Shown: positions 12,628 through 22,858, counted from the first letter of the stretch. The stretch: 64,000 bases of DNA from Mesocentrotus franciscanus (GCA_037976565.1 CP137684.1:17728339-17792338), one strand, 5' to 3'. Translations and numbers: made by a program. The notes: a model not told the origin generated them from the sequence alone.

Positions 12628-12948
12628 CGGAAGATGGGCTGCTGCATTGCACTCCTGCGTCTTCACCGTGAACGCAGTTGTGACCGAGTGGTCCGTTACT
12701 AGGACACGAGAAAAGATCCGTTTCACTTCCGACACACTGAACATTGTCCAGAATGATGTCTCCACTACCTTGTCCGAAGGCAGCACTGCCAAGGGCATTC
12801 CCATTCTCACCTAGACCAAGAATTTGACAAACGACTGTAGCATCGGTGTCGTCCCAGAGATCATCACAGACGGTTCCCCATTGTCCGTTGTAATTGACTT
12901 CGACTCGACCTTCGTTACTTGATGAGCCACCAACAAGGCGGATTGCTG
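12628..12948 (-). CDS. SRCR gene exon 8: sixth SRCR domain
   Basis: 107-codon exon with acceptor CCTCCTCAG at 12948 and donor CCG|GTGAGTG at 12628. Domain: IRLVGGSSSNEGRVEVNYNG, VCDDLWDDTDATVVC, ILGLGENGN, DNVQCVG, FSCPSNG, HNCVHGEDAGVQC; six cysteines. It is nearly identical to exon 7, offset by exactly 823 bp, which marks a recent tandem duplication. The acceptor is CAGCAG, so a one-residue alternative (extra Ala) is possible here but not in exon 7, where the second triplet is CAT. Confidence 0.9.
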
Positions 12949-13450
12949 CTGAGGAGGTTGGCAAAAGAGTAATACATCATGTCCTTTGCACACCATTTGT
13001 TATATTCTCCCTTTAGCTCTTACCTTTTGAAATGTTTTGTTAAACTATTTCTTGAAATTCCTTGACCTAACCCTCAGTAAGTCATTAGAACAATCTCGTT
13101 TATCCTAGATATGTAACTTGAAATCTTTTGACTTAAAAGCTATTAAATTATACTACATGTATATATCGTTTTGGCTTTCAAATGACAAAACACACCTGAT
13201 GGTGTGCTGCCGCTACCAAGTTCATTCTTTTCGATTTTGATCGCAATCGATTTTTATTAATTCTGTCACTGTATCGTATTAAAAAAAAAAATGTTGATGA
13301 TCTCAATCTTAGCATTGACCTTTGGCCATTTGGCCATTAGTCCTGCCTTCATTTTTTCAGTTAAAGGTAATGAAATATATAAATTATACAATATTGTTAA
13401 GTTATTTAACAAAAAGATATCGTTGAGGCTTTCCAAATGACAACACTCAC

Positions 13451-13771
13451 CGGATGATGTGCTGCTGCATTGCACTCCAGCGTCTTTACCGTGCACGCAG
13501 TTGTGATTGAGTGGTGCGTTACTAGGACACAAGAAGATATCCGTTTCAGTTCCGACACACTGAACATTGTCCAGAATGATGTCTCCACTACCTTGTCCGA
13601 AGGCAGCACTGCCAAGGGCATTCCCAGTCTCACCTAGACCAAGAATTTGACAAACGACTGTAGCATCGGTGTCGTCCCAGAGATCATCACAGACGGTTCC
13701 CCATTGTCCGTTGTAATTGACTTCGACTCGACCTTCGTTACTTGATGAGCCACCAACAAGACGGATTGATG
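13451..13771 (-). CDS. SRCR gene exon 7: fifth SRCR domain
   Basis: 107-codon phase-1 exon, acceptor CCTCCTCAG at 13771, donor CCG|GTGAGTG at 13451. Domain motifs: SIRLVGGSSSNEGRVEVNYN, VCDDLWDDTDATVVCQILG, DNVQCVGTETDIFLCPS, HNCVHGKDAGVQC. Six cysteines as in group-A SRCR. It is a tandem twin of exon 8; the few differences are mostly in the C-terminal half. Confidence 0.9.
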
Positions 13772-13898
13772 CTGAGGAGGTTGGCAAAAGAGTAATACAT
13801 CATGTCCTTTGCACACCATTTGTTATATTCTGCCTTTATCTCTTAAAAGCCTTCAAGCAAAAGGATAGCGTTTAGGCTTTCCAAATGACAACACTTAC

Positions 13899-13966
13899 CG
13901 GATGATGTGCTGCTGCATTGCACTCCTGCGTCTTCACCGTGCACACAGTTGTGATTGAGTGGTGCG
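13899..13966 (-). pseudogene. Truncated SRCR exon (3' end only)
   Basis: The last about 22 codons of an SRCR exon almost identical to exon 7 (HNCVHGEDAGVQC) with an intact donor G|GTAAGTG at 13899. Identity stops abruptly after GTGGTGCG at 13966, and sequence with TTCG/CGAA-rich repeats follows. The 5' two thirds and the acceptor are not found to the right. The remnant cannot be spliced in as an SRCR domain, so one domain was lost. Confidence 0.85.
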
Positions 13967-14290
13967 GGTACACTCCTTTTGCGTAGTTTAGTTTTTACGA
14001 AAGTTTATAATTCCAAAGGTTTGTAAATCCGAAACACAAATATCCCAAACAGGGGGTTCATAATTCCGAAAATGAAATAGGGTTGATATTTTTCAATATT
14101 TGAGGCTCTTTTCAGAAAGTTCCTGTATCCGAATGTTCATAAATTATTAAAATAACATAATATAGTCCGTTATTCCGAATGTTCGTAATTCCTAAAGCAA
14201 TACAGGGTTCTATGTCATTTTCGAAATTACGAACTTTCGAAATTATAGTAACCCTATTTCACTTTCGGAATTAAAGAGAAGGTCCATTGA
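13967..14290. repeat. Dispersed repeat with TTCGNAATTCCGAA-like motifs
   Basis: Several near-palindromic motifs such as TTCATAATTCCGAA, GTTATTCCGAATGTTCG and TTTCGAAATTACGAAC. Similar motifs recur at 18370-18450. One end breaks the truncated SRCR exon. Family unknown. Confidence 0.55.
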
Positions 14291-15063
14291 AATTTGGAAA
14301 ATAGGCAAATTATACCGGTACAGATTGCTGAGAACATTAACAAAATGAGTAAAGTAGTTTTAAGCCCTCACTATTGTGAGGAATAAATTAAATGCAATTT
14401 TGATACCCTTTTCAGAACCCACTCACAAAGTGAAATGACGGCGTTATTTACATGCGATAAGGTGACGTCACAATATAAACAACCTACATCACACATTCGG
14501 GACAATGTTGGATACGATTGTAATTTTTAGATATGGGTTAACGTTGTTTGTATATTTACCGCCAGTGGTGATATTTCCTTTTTTTGGCACTTTGAATAAG
14601 ATACACTGAATAAATAATACTTTCTTCAAATGTTTGTTTGATTGCTATGTTATTTTCCATCACATTTAAGCATAAAAATAATCACATATTCTGAGGGCAG
14701 GTCAGCGTGTATGCGTCTGATCTGGGAGTGCAAAGGACATTTTGCATGCTGACCTAACGACTCTTCTGGAGCAAATAGGCAACAAATTTACATAAAATTG
14801 TCCAGATGTTCATTACGAAAATGTGTGATTAAGCCGATTAAATTAGATTTTTGATAAACTAAGTTGTAGTACCAGATAAATGGGAAAGGGAAACTCGAGA
14901 GACGACTTAGATCAGTCCGGTTCGCGAATCACGGCTAGCTCGAGCGCCGGGCTGGCTATGGCAAGCAAGCTGCGCTGAATGCAATGCAATGCAGGCAGGT
15001 TGTACGCACGTACGTATATACGGTACGTACGCGCAATTTTGCACAGACAGGCCTACTGTATAC
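14291..15063. other. Intron DNA without recognised feature
   Basis: Part of the long intron between SRCR exons 6 and 7. It contains a short run of ACGTACGTA-like steps near 15005-15035. Nothing else was recognised. Confidence 0.5.
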
Positions 15064-15601
15064 CTGGGCCCGTATTTAATAAACTTGTAAGACATTTTTC
15101 TTAAGTCTAAGAAAATGTCTAAGAATTTGTCTAGGTTAAAAAAGTTGCCTTAGCCGTATTCCAAACACGTAAAGCAGTTTGTCTTTGCTTAGACGACAGA
15201 TAAGACAAATTCTTAGACCCGATGACGTCATGTTGGAAAGTCAAGTTGGTCGAGTCGAATGACTTAATTGCAGCTCAATTTGCCTATGCAATTTGCGTGT
15301 TAAAATAAAAATCGCACCGCACGAAAATTATACGAAACACGTATTGGAGATAGAGTGTATGGGAGGAATGATGCTCACATAATTGTTTTAGGCTTGACCA
15401 ACTCACACTAAAATATTAGTATGGTAGTCTAGTCAAGACCCCCTGATCTAGATCGAACATCCACCGAAGGCTTTTTTTTATACTTTTTTGTCAAACATCT
15501 ACGAAGAGCCAAACCGGTCTATCTTATGCCGCGGGCCTAGGGTCAATGAATTTAGCGCCGTCGCTATCCGGCCGGCCAGCGCTAGCATTGGAGCTACCCT
15601 T

Positions 15602-15906
15602 ATGCCTCAGTCACACCTTTGCGTATCTGGCTTGCGTATTGCTGCGTATTTATGGCAAGCCGTTTTAACATTTATTCCTATTTCTTGATATCAAGAAATG
15701 AATTATTTATATCAAGAAACGATTTTCTGTTGTAAAGCAATGGTAATTCTTGATATCAAGAATTGAATTCTTGATATCAAGACTTCGATTTCTTGATATA
15801 AAGAATTCATATCTTGATATCAAGAAATAGGAATAAGTGTTAAAACGGCTTGCCATAAATACGCAGCAATACGCAAGCCAAATACGCAAAGGTGTGATTG
15901 AGGCAT
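15602..15906. mobile_element. MITE with long inverted arms (ATGCCTCARTCACACC)
   Basis: Left ATGCCTCAGTCACACCTTTG and right CAAAGGTGTGATTGAGGCAT start arms of about 90 bp that stay inverted (GGCTTGCGTATT, ACGGCTTGCCATAAA). The centre repeats TTCTTGATATCAAGAA-like palindromes five or more times. Almost the whole element can fold. Confidence 0.88.
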
Positions 15907-16251
15907 TAGTGCCTTACATCGTCTACTGCTATAGCTAGCCTAAAATTAATCAAATAGCTTAATTTAACCTTTATCAGACCTATAATATACAAATTTTGTC
16001 TCACCTCACATCATGCCGATGACACATCATTCCCTGTTTCCATATTGTAAAGCCAATGACGAAGAGATGATTTCCTAACGACAGCTATATCATACTTAAA
16101 AAGCAGTGTTATGAAGGCGGCCTATATGCTGGATCGATCGTGTATTACAAACAAACATACACAAATACCTAAGCTATAACGGCTATATGGCGCTCCTTGA
16201 TCCTGCGCGCTGCGCCGCCGACGCTATACTACGTATACGTGAAGCTTACGT

Positions 16252-16826
16252 TATTAGGGACTTTTAGATTTGCACGTCGACATAGTGGACTGCAACGTGT
16301 GACGTCCTTATAATGCACTATGATGTCCTTTTAAAGATAACGACCAGTTCTGGTCATGCGATTGCATTGTGAAAGAAACGTTGTGGAATCGATCAGAAAA
16401 GGTTGATCATCTAGCATATAAGTATTGGTGTGTACTGGAAGGTTCTGGAATCATCAAAATGATAAGAAATTTGGCCCAGTCTTGGTAAAGTTACAAGCAC
16501 TGTACACAGAAAGATGTATATGGGACTACGCGACCAATTGCGCGATATCTATTTGGTCCCACTAGATATAATAATTTACCAAATATATCAATTAGTAGGC
16601 TGTTTCCCGACTTTCCCGGCAAAATTTGTATCGTCACGTATTAGTCAAAACATATTATTTCATATGATTGGTAATGAGAGCTTCCATTTCATTTTTTTTT
16701 GAGAGAGGGGCGTTTCCAAAACTGGTCTTAACCTTTAAGGCACTGCCGGGCACGGCCCAGTGCCTTAACACGATGTCACACGCGACAGTCCACGCTCTCG
16801 TCGTGTAAATCTAAAAGTCCCTAATA
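16252..16826. mobile_element. MITE with TATTAGGGACTTTTAG inverted ends
   Basis: Left TATTAGGGACTTTTAGATTT and right AAATCTAAAAGTCCCTAATA are inverted, and the similarity extends to a GTGGACTG/CAGTCCAC block. It is split by the TTAA-flanked element at 16335-16734. Confidence 0.82.
16335..16734. mobile_element. TTAA-flanked MITE, copy 1
   Basis: 400 bp, flanked by TTAA at 16331-16334 and 16735-16738. Ends AGATAACGACCAG and CTGGTCTTAACCT are inverted with few changes. A second copy with sharper ends is at 49903-50289. TTAA duplication is the hallmark of piggyBac-type insertion; that link is inferred, no transposase is present. Confidence 0.88.
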
Positions 16827-17265
16827 TAGGTCAACTGATAACCTGCGCTCGCGCTGCATGCATGTTCGCATCCGTATTTTTTTTTTTATTCCATTTGATC
16901 AAAACCCAAAGCGACATTGCGTGCAGCAGCACTGCCGGTGCCGAAGCCCTACTTAAACATCCTCATGAGTATGCTTAAATATAGGGTAGATTTCTAACTT
17001 ATCTTAGATATCTCGATTGTATTAGAATACGACATGCTATTTAAGCCCTTTTCTTAGATAAAATCTAAGAATTCTTTTTATCCTTAAGGCAAAATTCTTA
17101 GCCCCCAATGCTTTTATAGAATACACATTTTTGCTAAGACTGTTTTCTTAGCCAAAATTTAAGAAAAAGTACTTAGATTTCATGCTTAAGAAGTTTATTG
17201 AATACAGGCCCAGAACGCTACATCGACGTTATATCCACTCGCTATTTGGAAGTTTTTAAATTGAT

Positions 17266-17610
17266 CTATAGTCTAGAGCTAAGATGAAGAACCAAAACCC
17301 ATGCCATGGAGGAGCCTTCTGGTGTATATTCAAAAGGCGAGAAGGTAGTTGTGCTGCTTGGCCGCAGCACTTCGTCTTCCCCATCAGCTTGCGCTTGCCT
17401 CGGCCTCGGCTCGGGCTCATGTAGATACGCAGCGATCGCGGCTGCCCCGACAGCTTGTGCTTGTCCATCGACTTCGGCAAAATCTTCTAGATCTTCTTCA
17501 AGTTCGAGATCTCCCAAATCTCTAAAGTCATTGTCGGTGTCCGAGGTACTTAATTCTTCAATCTCCCCTCAAAACTCAAAGCAACTATGTTTTCGTCCAT
17601 AGCCCATCGA
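17266..17610 (-). pseudogene. Acidic ORF fragment, probably transposon-derived
   Basis: Minus-strand reading begins with MDENIVALSFEG near 17604, shifts frame once near 17565, and continues IEELSTSDTDNDFRDLGD, LELEEDLEDFAEVDGQAQA and a Pro/Arg/Gln-rich stretch before losing coding character near 17290. It is acidic and low-complexity at the N-terminus, with no catalytic motif. It could be the start of a transposase gene. It lies in the host intron, on the same strand as the host gene, and no splice signals tie it to that gene. Confidence 0.35.
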
Positions 17611-17735
17611 TAATTCCCGGGGATTTTGATGAAGGCAAACAACGTTGGGTATGAATGGGTACGGTACTCAAGAGTCAATGCAATACATGCGAATTACACT
17701 GTTTGCATCGCGCACCGTCGTCAATCATTTCAGCT

Positions 17736-18149
17736 GAGCGGCCCGCGTCTTTTTTTTCGTACTACAGCGAGCCCAGATTCCAGTATGAACTCATTTTCAT
17801 ACATAACAAGCTACGAAAGCTTGCAAAGAGGTCACAAACAATTAGACTTTGATTATTAATTATTGCTTTGCCTCACTATTTATAAAGGCAAAAAACTGAA
17901 TAAATACTGAGATTCGAACCCTCAAGTCAACTCCCAGGTTCTATTAGTATTACGCTGTCCTTACCGATTGAGCTAACGATGAGCTGATGAAAGGTTTATT
18001 TGTATAGTTACTATTATCCTATTAACAACCCTACCGGATTCCATGTGCGCATGCGCTGGTTTCCTTCGCAAGTGCACATGCGCAGGTTTCCTTCGCGAGC
18101 TCAATCTGGGCTCGCTATGGTACGAAAAAATAAGACGCGAGCGGCCCAT
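17736..18149. mobile_element. Inverted-repeat element (GCGGCCCGCGTCTTTTTTTTCG)
   Basis: The arm at 17738-17781 (CGCGTCTTTTTTTTCGTAC, AGCGAGCCCAGATT) is inverted at 18100-18149 (AATCTGGGCTCGCT, GTACGAAAAAATAAGACGCG). A direct repeat of about 30 bp (CATGCGCTGGTTTCCTTCGC / CATGCGCAGGTTTCCTTCGC) lies at 18046-18100, and the tRNA-like block is inside. Confidence 0.75.
17900..17985 (-). repeat. tRNA-derived SINE head
   Basis: On the minus strand, an A-box-like TTAGCTCAATCGGTAAGG and a B-box GGTTCGAATCTC are spaced as in a tRNA gene, with a partial T-stem (TGAGGGTTCGAATCTCA). The acceptor stem does not close, so it is a SINE remnant and not a tRNA gene. Confidence 0.6.
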
Positions 18150-18339
18150 CGTTCATATTGTGGGTTCACTGATAAATCAGCTGTATTACGATGTTTTCGG
18201 GGTCTTTCTCGTCAACTTTAATCAACTTTTAAAATTTTCGCTCGAATTTACAAGTTACACAAATGTGATAATTTTACTCAATGTGATTTTTCGATTGCAA
18301 TGATACCAAATTCAGTCAAGTTCTAAATCAATGAACCAT

Positions 18340-18460
18340 CTCTTTAACAACCTACAAAATTATGGACCAGCAGAGAAACGAACCTTCGGCATAACGAACC
18401 TACAGAGAAACGAACTTTCGGAATTGCGTACATTTGGGAAAATGACATGTACCCATAATT
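18340..18460. repeat. Dispersed repeat with GAAACGAAC-TTCGG motifs
   Basis: Two adjacent units of about 36 bp (AGAGAAACGAACCTTCGGCA / AGAGAAACGAACTTTCGGAA), matching the motif style of 13967-14290. Confidence 0.5.
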
Positions 18461-18501
18461 TTTACTTTAGGAATAAAGCTATAAAAACTATATACATGTA
18501 C

Positions 18502-18819
18502 CTGTTGAAGCAATGCAAACTACTCCGGCGTCTTCATAATGACCACACTTGTGACCACCGAAAGCAGGGTGTGCACAGTCAAAGATAGTCTGTTCAGCTC
18601 CTGAACAGCCAACGTCATCTAGTTGAATGGGACCAGTGCCTTGTCCGAATCGAGCTGAACCTGGAGCCCCAGAAGCCCCCTGGAAACCTAGCATGCGGCA
18701 GACAACACTGGCATCGTTGATATCCCATGAGTCATCACAGATAGTTCCCCAGACTCCGTTATACTGAATTTCAACTCTACCCTCTGCTTCGTTGTTTCCA
18801 CCAACCAGACGTACGGCTC
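18502..18819 (-). CDS. SRCR gene exon 6: fourth SRCR domain
   Basis: 106-codon phase-1 exon; acceptor GTGCCGGCACAG at 18819, donor ACAG|GTACATG at 18502. Motifs: [82 protein letters not shown]. It is the closest relative of the terminal exon 9, implying an older duplication of this exon. The polypyrimidine tract is weak. Confidence 0.9.
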
Positions 18820-19201
18820 CTGTGCCGGCACATAGAATTATGAGATGCAGAAAACGACAGCCATCGTCTTTTTTTTCGAAAGCTCCATACTTATTGTGAA
18901 GACTTTACTTTTTAAATGATAGCTAAAATACTGAAGTTGGAATGACATATGAACAATCCTTTTATTGTCAAACAAACCTGTTGAGGCGTACCCATCATAA
19001 CCCTATTGGCCCACGGGTAACTACATTTCTTTTACTTACTAAATTACCATGAAATCTAATTACGTCTATGATGTAGTTCGACATCCATAATTATGTGATA
19101 ACGGTTTTTGAAAAAAGAGGACTACTTCTAATAACTGGATATTTCAGTTCCCATATAACATACAAATCATAACCGCAGCTATTGAATAATATAGTCCTTA
19201 C

Positions 19202-19528
19202 CATTTGGGATACAAGAGATACCGACGTCCTCCAAATGCCTGCAGTTATGGTAAAAAGGTATTCTGTGACTGCAGGACGCGATGCTATCTTCCTCTCCAG
19301 TACAGATAACGTCGTCAAGAATGATTTCACCGTCACCTTCGCCGTATTCCGCGCTAGAGGAGAAGCCTTCGCCACCCTGGAAACCAAGAGAACGACAGGC
19401 AACATCCGTAGCGTTCGCAGTCCACAAATCATCACAGACCGTTCCCCATCGGCCTTCATAGAAGACTTCGAGACGTCCCTCGTTCTCTTTGCTGCCACCA
19501 ACCAGTCGGGTGAGTAGGAACTCAATGA
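19202..19528 (-). CDS. SRCR gene exon 5: third SRCR domain
   Basis: 109-codon phase-1 exon. The most plausible acceptor is CTCTACAACAG at 19528; donor ATG|GTAAGGAC at 19202. Motifs: LTRLVGGSKENEGRLEVFYE, VCDDLWTANATDVAC, SLGFQGGEGFSS, DDVICTGEED, ASCSHRIPF, HNCRHLEDVGISC; six cysteines. A Pro/Thr-rich in-frame stretch lies just upstream (to 19586), but no AG is available to include it. The acceptor has a poor pyrimidine tract, so this boundary is the least certain. Confidence 0.87.
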
Positions 19529-20087
19529 CTGTTGTAGAGGGCGTTGACCAAGGTTGTAATGTCGGAGGAGGTGGTTGTGGTGTCACAGTATTGCGGCAAA
19601 AAAGGATTAGAATATAATTTGTATGATATTTAAATCACCTTGTTCTTCCAAGAATCAATGTCTGTTGTTTTCGATGGGGGTTTTCAGGGCTTTGGCGCTG
19701 GTACTTTTTTGGAAGTGTAACTGAGTGAATGTGGCAACAAGAGGTGTTGGTTTAAGTAACGTTAATCTTACAATATCCATCTAAAATACGAGATTACGAC
19801 TGATTTCAAATGTTTGTGTTTGTTTGTAAAAAGACGATATAGAATGAAATTGTGGAGAATGCAGCTGATGCTGATATCTTATTTAACTAAACTGTAACAG
19901 ACACACAATTATAACATATATCATAAACATTTCACCATGCTCTAAACTCATGATGTAAGATACTAGATAAAAATGTTTTACATCAAACCATAAAAGTATT
20001 CCTGTACTGCTTTACTTCTACTATGCGTCAATGCCAGTGGATAGTTCACATTCATTGTCATTACATCAGTGCACTATTTTCAGGATG

Positions 20088-20165
20088 GTGTCGCGGTCTC
20101 GTGGATACTTGCCCGCACTATGACATACAATATACGAGGTTCGATACCCTGTCACTGCACCAATT
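20088..20165 (+). repeat. Possible tRNA-derived SINE head
   Basis: TCTCGTGGATACTTGCCC and GAGGTTCGATACCC sit at A-box and B-box distance. The acceptor stem is not closed. Weak candidate only. Confidence 0.4.
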
Positions 20166-20379
20166 ATCTAAATTCACCACAATCCAATTAGGTGAAGTAA
20201 ATGGGTATTCGCTAGGAAGAAATATATATAGCGCCCGTGCGCCTTAACATAGTAGCCATGCTAAATCCAGGGTAATGAAACGATTGCAGACCCCTCCCCC
20301 GGGTACCAGTACTAATTACTGGTGAAACTATTCTGGGTTAAGAAGACATATTACTAAAATACAAATTTAGCAAACCATT

Positions 20380-20650
20380 TATTGGTTAAGACACTTAGAA
20401 TGAGTAATGAAAAAGTGAAGATGGAAGGAAAACTGGCTCGTGCGATAAAAATTGGACAGATGAGTTTCATGGGAGAGTTGATACGAAAAGACGTTTCGGA
20501 AAATCTGGAATTGACAGGAACGATAAAAGGACACAGGAGTAGCGGAAGAAGCAGAAAAATGATACGGTCCTGATGGTTGTATAGTCTGCAGAGATGACTT
20601 GACAAGAGAGGAGTGAAAGATCGGGGAATAGAACTCGCGAAGACTAGAAG
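20380..20650 (+). mobile_element. RTE/CFDP2-like LINE C-terminal fragment
   Basis: Translation reads LRHLEMSNEKVKMEGKLARA, then GELIRKDVSENLELTGTIKG and HRSSGRSRKM. This is the degenerate form of the LxRK..LENLxLTGKIEGxRxRGRxR motif at the C-terminus of LINE reverse transcriptases often mis-annotated as craniofacial development protein 2-like. Stops follow at 20572 and later. Confidence 0.7.
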
Positions 20651-20779
20651 CTGAGATTTATGGAACGGCATGATCTCCAACGTCGACAGATGTGGCAACT
20701 AGAGTGGTAGAGAGAAAGAGAGACATGTTGAAAGAAAATTGCGTAAATGAACTTATGACAATTATATGATGAGCTGTAC

Positions 20780-21097
20780 CTTCAAAGCTGCAGGTCACAC
20801 TGACATCCTCACTGTGAGCGCAATTATGGACTGTAATCCCAGCATTTGGGCATTGTCCGATGTTGGACTCGAACCCGAGGCACCCGACATCGTCCAGAAA
20901 GATTTCACCCGTACCGGGACTCTGGTTTCCAAGACTAACGGCTTCACCACGGTATCCCAGTTGCCAACACACCACGATGGCGTCGTCATTGTCGAATCCA
21001 TCGTCACAGACAGTTCCCCATTCGCCTGCGTACTGTACTTCGACTCGTCCTTCGTTAGGGGTCTCTCCATCAACAAGCCGGACCTGAAGTGCAGGGT
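20780..21097 (-). CDS. SRCR gene exon 4: second SRCR domain
   Basis: 106-codon phase-1 exon, acceptor CCCTTCAAAG at 21097, donor GAAG|GTACAGC at 20780. Motifs: LQVRLVDGETPNEGRVEVQY, VCDDGFDNDDAIVVC, QLGYRGEAVSLG, DDVGCLGFES, GQCPNAG, HNCAHSEDVSVTC. Six cysteines. The frame continues exactly from the large exon 3 (21719), so the unknown region is joined directly to this SRCR domain. Confidence 0.9.
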
Positions 21098-21718
21098 CTT
21101 TGAAGGGTGTTGGAAAAAAAGACCATCATTTCATATACCTTACCCTAACGCAATTTCAATAGTCGTGACCATCACCTATTGAAATATGCGAACATTGCTA
21201 TTACGTAGTGCAAAATCCGAATATGATTTCTATGAGATGTACGACAGGATATCGAAATTGCCCTTGCGTCGATAAAGTGTTTGCGATCGTGTTATTTTGT
21301 TCTCTCAGAGTTTTGATTACTTGTACGATAATGCAGGGAACATGTGTTTTGTTCCGGCATATATGACAGCCCAAGAAAGAAAATATGTATCATGTAGAGT
21401 CATCAGCTACTCGTCAATATTTATTGTCCGTGGAATCATTTTAGCATTAAATATATTCTTAAAACTGTTATACACATACTCCTGCAACAATTGCTTCGCA
21501 GTAATTTTGCCAAGCTTACCGAACTCCTACTTCCTACCAGTGACCTATCAGAACACCACAGCCTAACACTTTAGCCTAACCTAAAACCCAATTGCAATCC
21601 TAACCATACCCTATACTCTGATGAAATAAGGCCAGGAGGTATTGTCTGGTCCCCCCCCAAAAAAAAAAAAAAAAAAAAAATATTCCTTTTCTTAATGGAC
21701 AATGTAAAGTGAACTTAC
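21098..21718 (-). other. SRCR gene intron 3
   Basis: No exon or element recognised. A C run followed by an A run (about 21650-21680) lies close to the donor side. Confidence 0.6.
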
Positions 21719-22858
21719 ATCTAGGACTGAAGGATGTGCCTATGTACTGGCAAATTTCTTGTGCATCATCGAATCCCGTAAACCTTGGAAGGTCATAACT
21801 TTCCAATACATCGAGAGTAACATAATCTGAATTATCAGCTAAAATAGCCAGAGTACTGTCGATTAGAGAAACACATTTGTCCTGATTCGTCAGAACACTC
21901 AGCATGTTTTCAATCATGAATCTTGCAGAAGCATACACGGCATCTTCACCAAGAAGAGTTGCAGTGCGGATAGAAAGACACAGCGTTTCCCTGTCGGGAA
22001 AGTCAGTCAAAAGCGCAATTAGGGCGGGTATTCCGTCCACCATGATTTCAACATCGAAGCTGTAGTAGAAGCTGCTGGAATCGGAAAGAATGGTTTCGAC
22101 AATGTCGTCCCAATTTTCGCAGATCTCGGTAGCTGCTGGGTAGAGGCCTGCCAATAGTTCGGTCATGAAATCTATGGCAAGTTCACGTGGCGCGTAGTCT
22201 TTGCTAGTCAGGTAACCCACAGCCGAGCATACAGTGTCCTCGTCGTATGAGGTGATGTTCAGCACGTTTTCGACAGTTTGGGTAAGGAGAGTGAAGATGT
22301 CTAAGTCTTGAAGGGCATCGATGCCGAAAGGAGGGCCTTCTGAATAGAATGGGTACTCACTGGAAAAGAAGATATAATCAGTGGAGAATCTTCCTGGTGT
22401 CCAACTACTTTCAGTGTTTGGTGTATAGGGAGTTTCAGTGCTTGGATTATAGGGAGCGTTGGTATAGGGTGTATAGGGAGCTCCGGTGTAAGGTCTGGGT
22501 GTTGCAATTGAGTAGACGAATCTACATATCTGCTCGCCGTCTAGATCAGTTCCATCGGACAGAGCTGTCAGCACAGGGTCGCACAGATTACGGAAGACAT
22601 CAGGGCCTGTTGCCGCCAGTCGTGGCGCTACCAATCGGCAGAAGTGGCCAATGCCTTGGACTAAGTTGTTAGATTCCCAAACTGCTCCGGCAGCATCGAT
22701 GAGGTTCGCTACAGTGAGGAAAGGAAATACCTCTCCAGGAATCACGGGGTAGTCAAAGTATTCAATCAGGAATTCTTGGTAGTAAGGGTATTCACATTGA
22801 TACAGAGCGTCCCAATCAATGGTTGGTCCAACCGGGAGAGGGCACGGTGTGAGTTCTC
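21719..22858 (-). CDS. SRCR gene exon 3: unrecognised Cys-containing helical region, 380 residues
   Basis: One long phase-1 exon, acceptor ATTTTTACAG at 22858, donor AGAT|GTAAGTTC at 21719. It starts with ELTPCPLPVGPTIDWDALYQ, contains a Pro/Tyr/Thr linker with PYTP-type repeats (nt 22390-22495), and is otherwise predicted mostly helical with about ten cysteines. A D-x-x-x-[IVL]-C pattern recurs: DGEQICRFV, DEDTVCSAV, DRETLCLSI, DAQEICQYI, suggesting degenerate internal repeats of roughly 70-110 residues. I do not recognise the fold; a saposin-like or other disulfide-stabilised helical repeat is possible but unproven. Placed between the first and second SRCR domains of the secreted protein. 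Confidence 0.85.

Larger units (their letters stand above)
12350..13990. repeat. 823-bp tandem duplication of an SRCR exon with intron
   Basis: Exon ends 12628/12948 and 13451/13771 are both exactly 823 bp apart, and intron sequence (TGCCGCTACCAA, ATCGCAATCGATTTTTATTA at about 12420 and 13240) is shared. A third, truncated exon copy starts only 448 bp further at 13899. Confidence 0.88.
15064..17213. mobile_element. DNA transposon-like element with CTGGGCC terminal inverted repeats, carrying nested insertions
   Basis: Left end CTGGGCCCGTATTTAATAAA and right end TTTATTGAATACAGGCCCAG are inverted copies, and inverted similarity (CTTAAG, TCTAAGAA motifs) continues inward for over 100 bp. The interior hosts three more elements: 15602-15906, and 16252-16826 which itself holds 16335-16734. 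No transposase seen, so non-autonomous. Confidence 0.8.
19529..20779 (-). other. SRCR gene intron 4
   Basis: Contains the tRNA-like block near 20088 and the LINE 3' fragment at 20380-20650. No other exon was recognised. Confidence 0.6.

Noticed and set aside
12614..12814. Plus-strand ORF opposite SRCR exon 8 (and similar ones at 19182-19517, 20766-21182, 22349-22672)
   Set aside because: Exact complements of SRCR-gene exons; codon patterns and splice sites support only the minus strand.
17306..17602. Plus-strand Ser/Cys-rich ORF
   Set aside because: Antisense of the acidic minus-strand fragment, with no domain; low-complexity shadow.
19529..19586. Pro/Thr-rich in-frame extension upstream of SRCR exon 5
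   Set aside because: No AG acceptor upstream within range; the AG at 19529-19530 fits the phase-1 rule.
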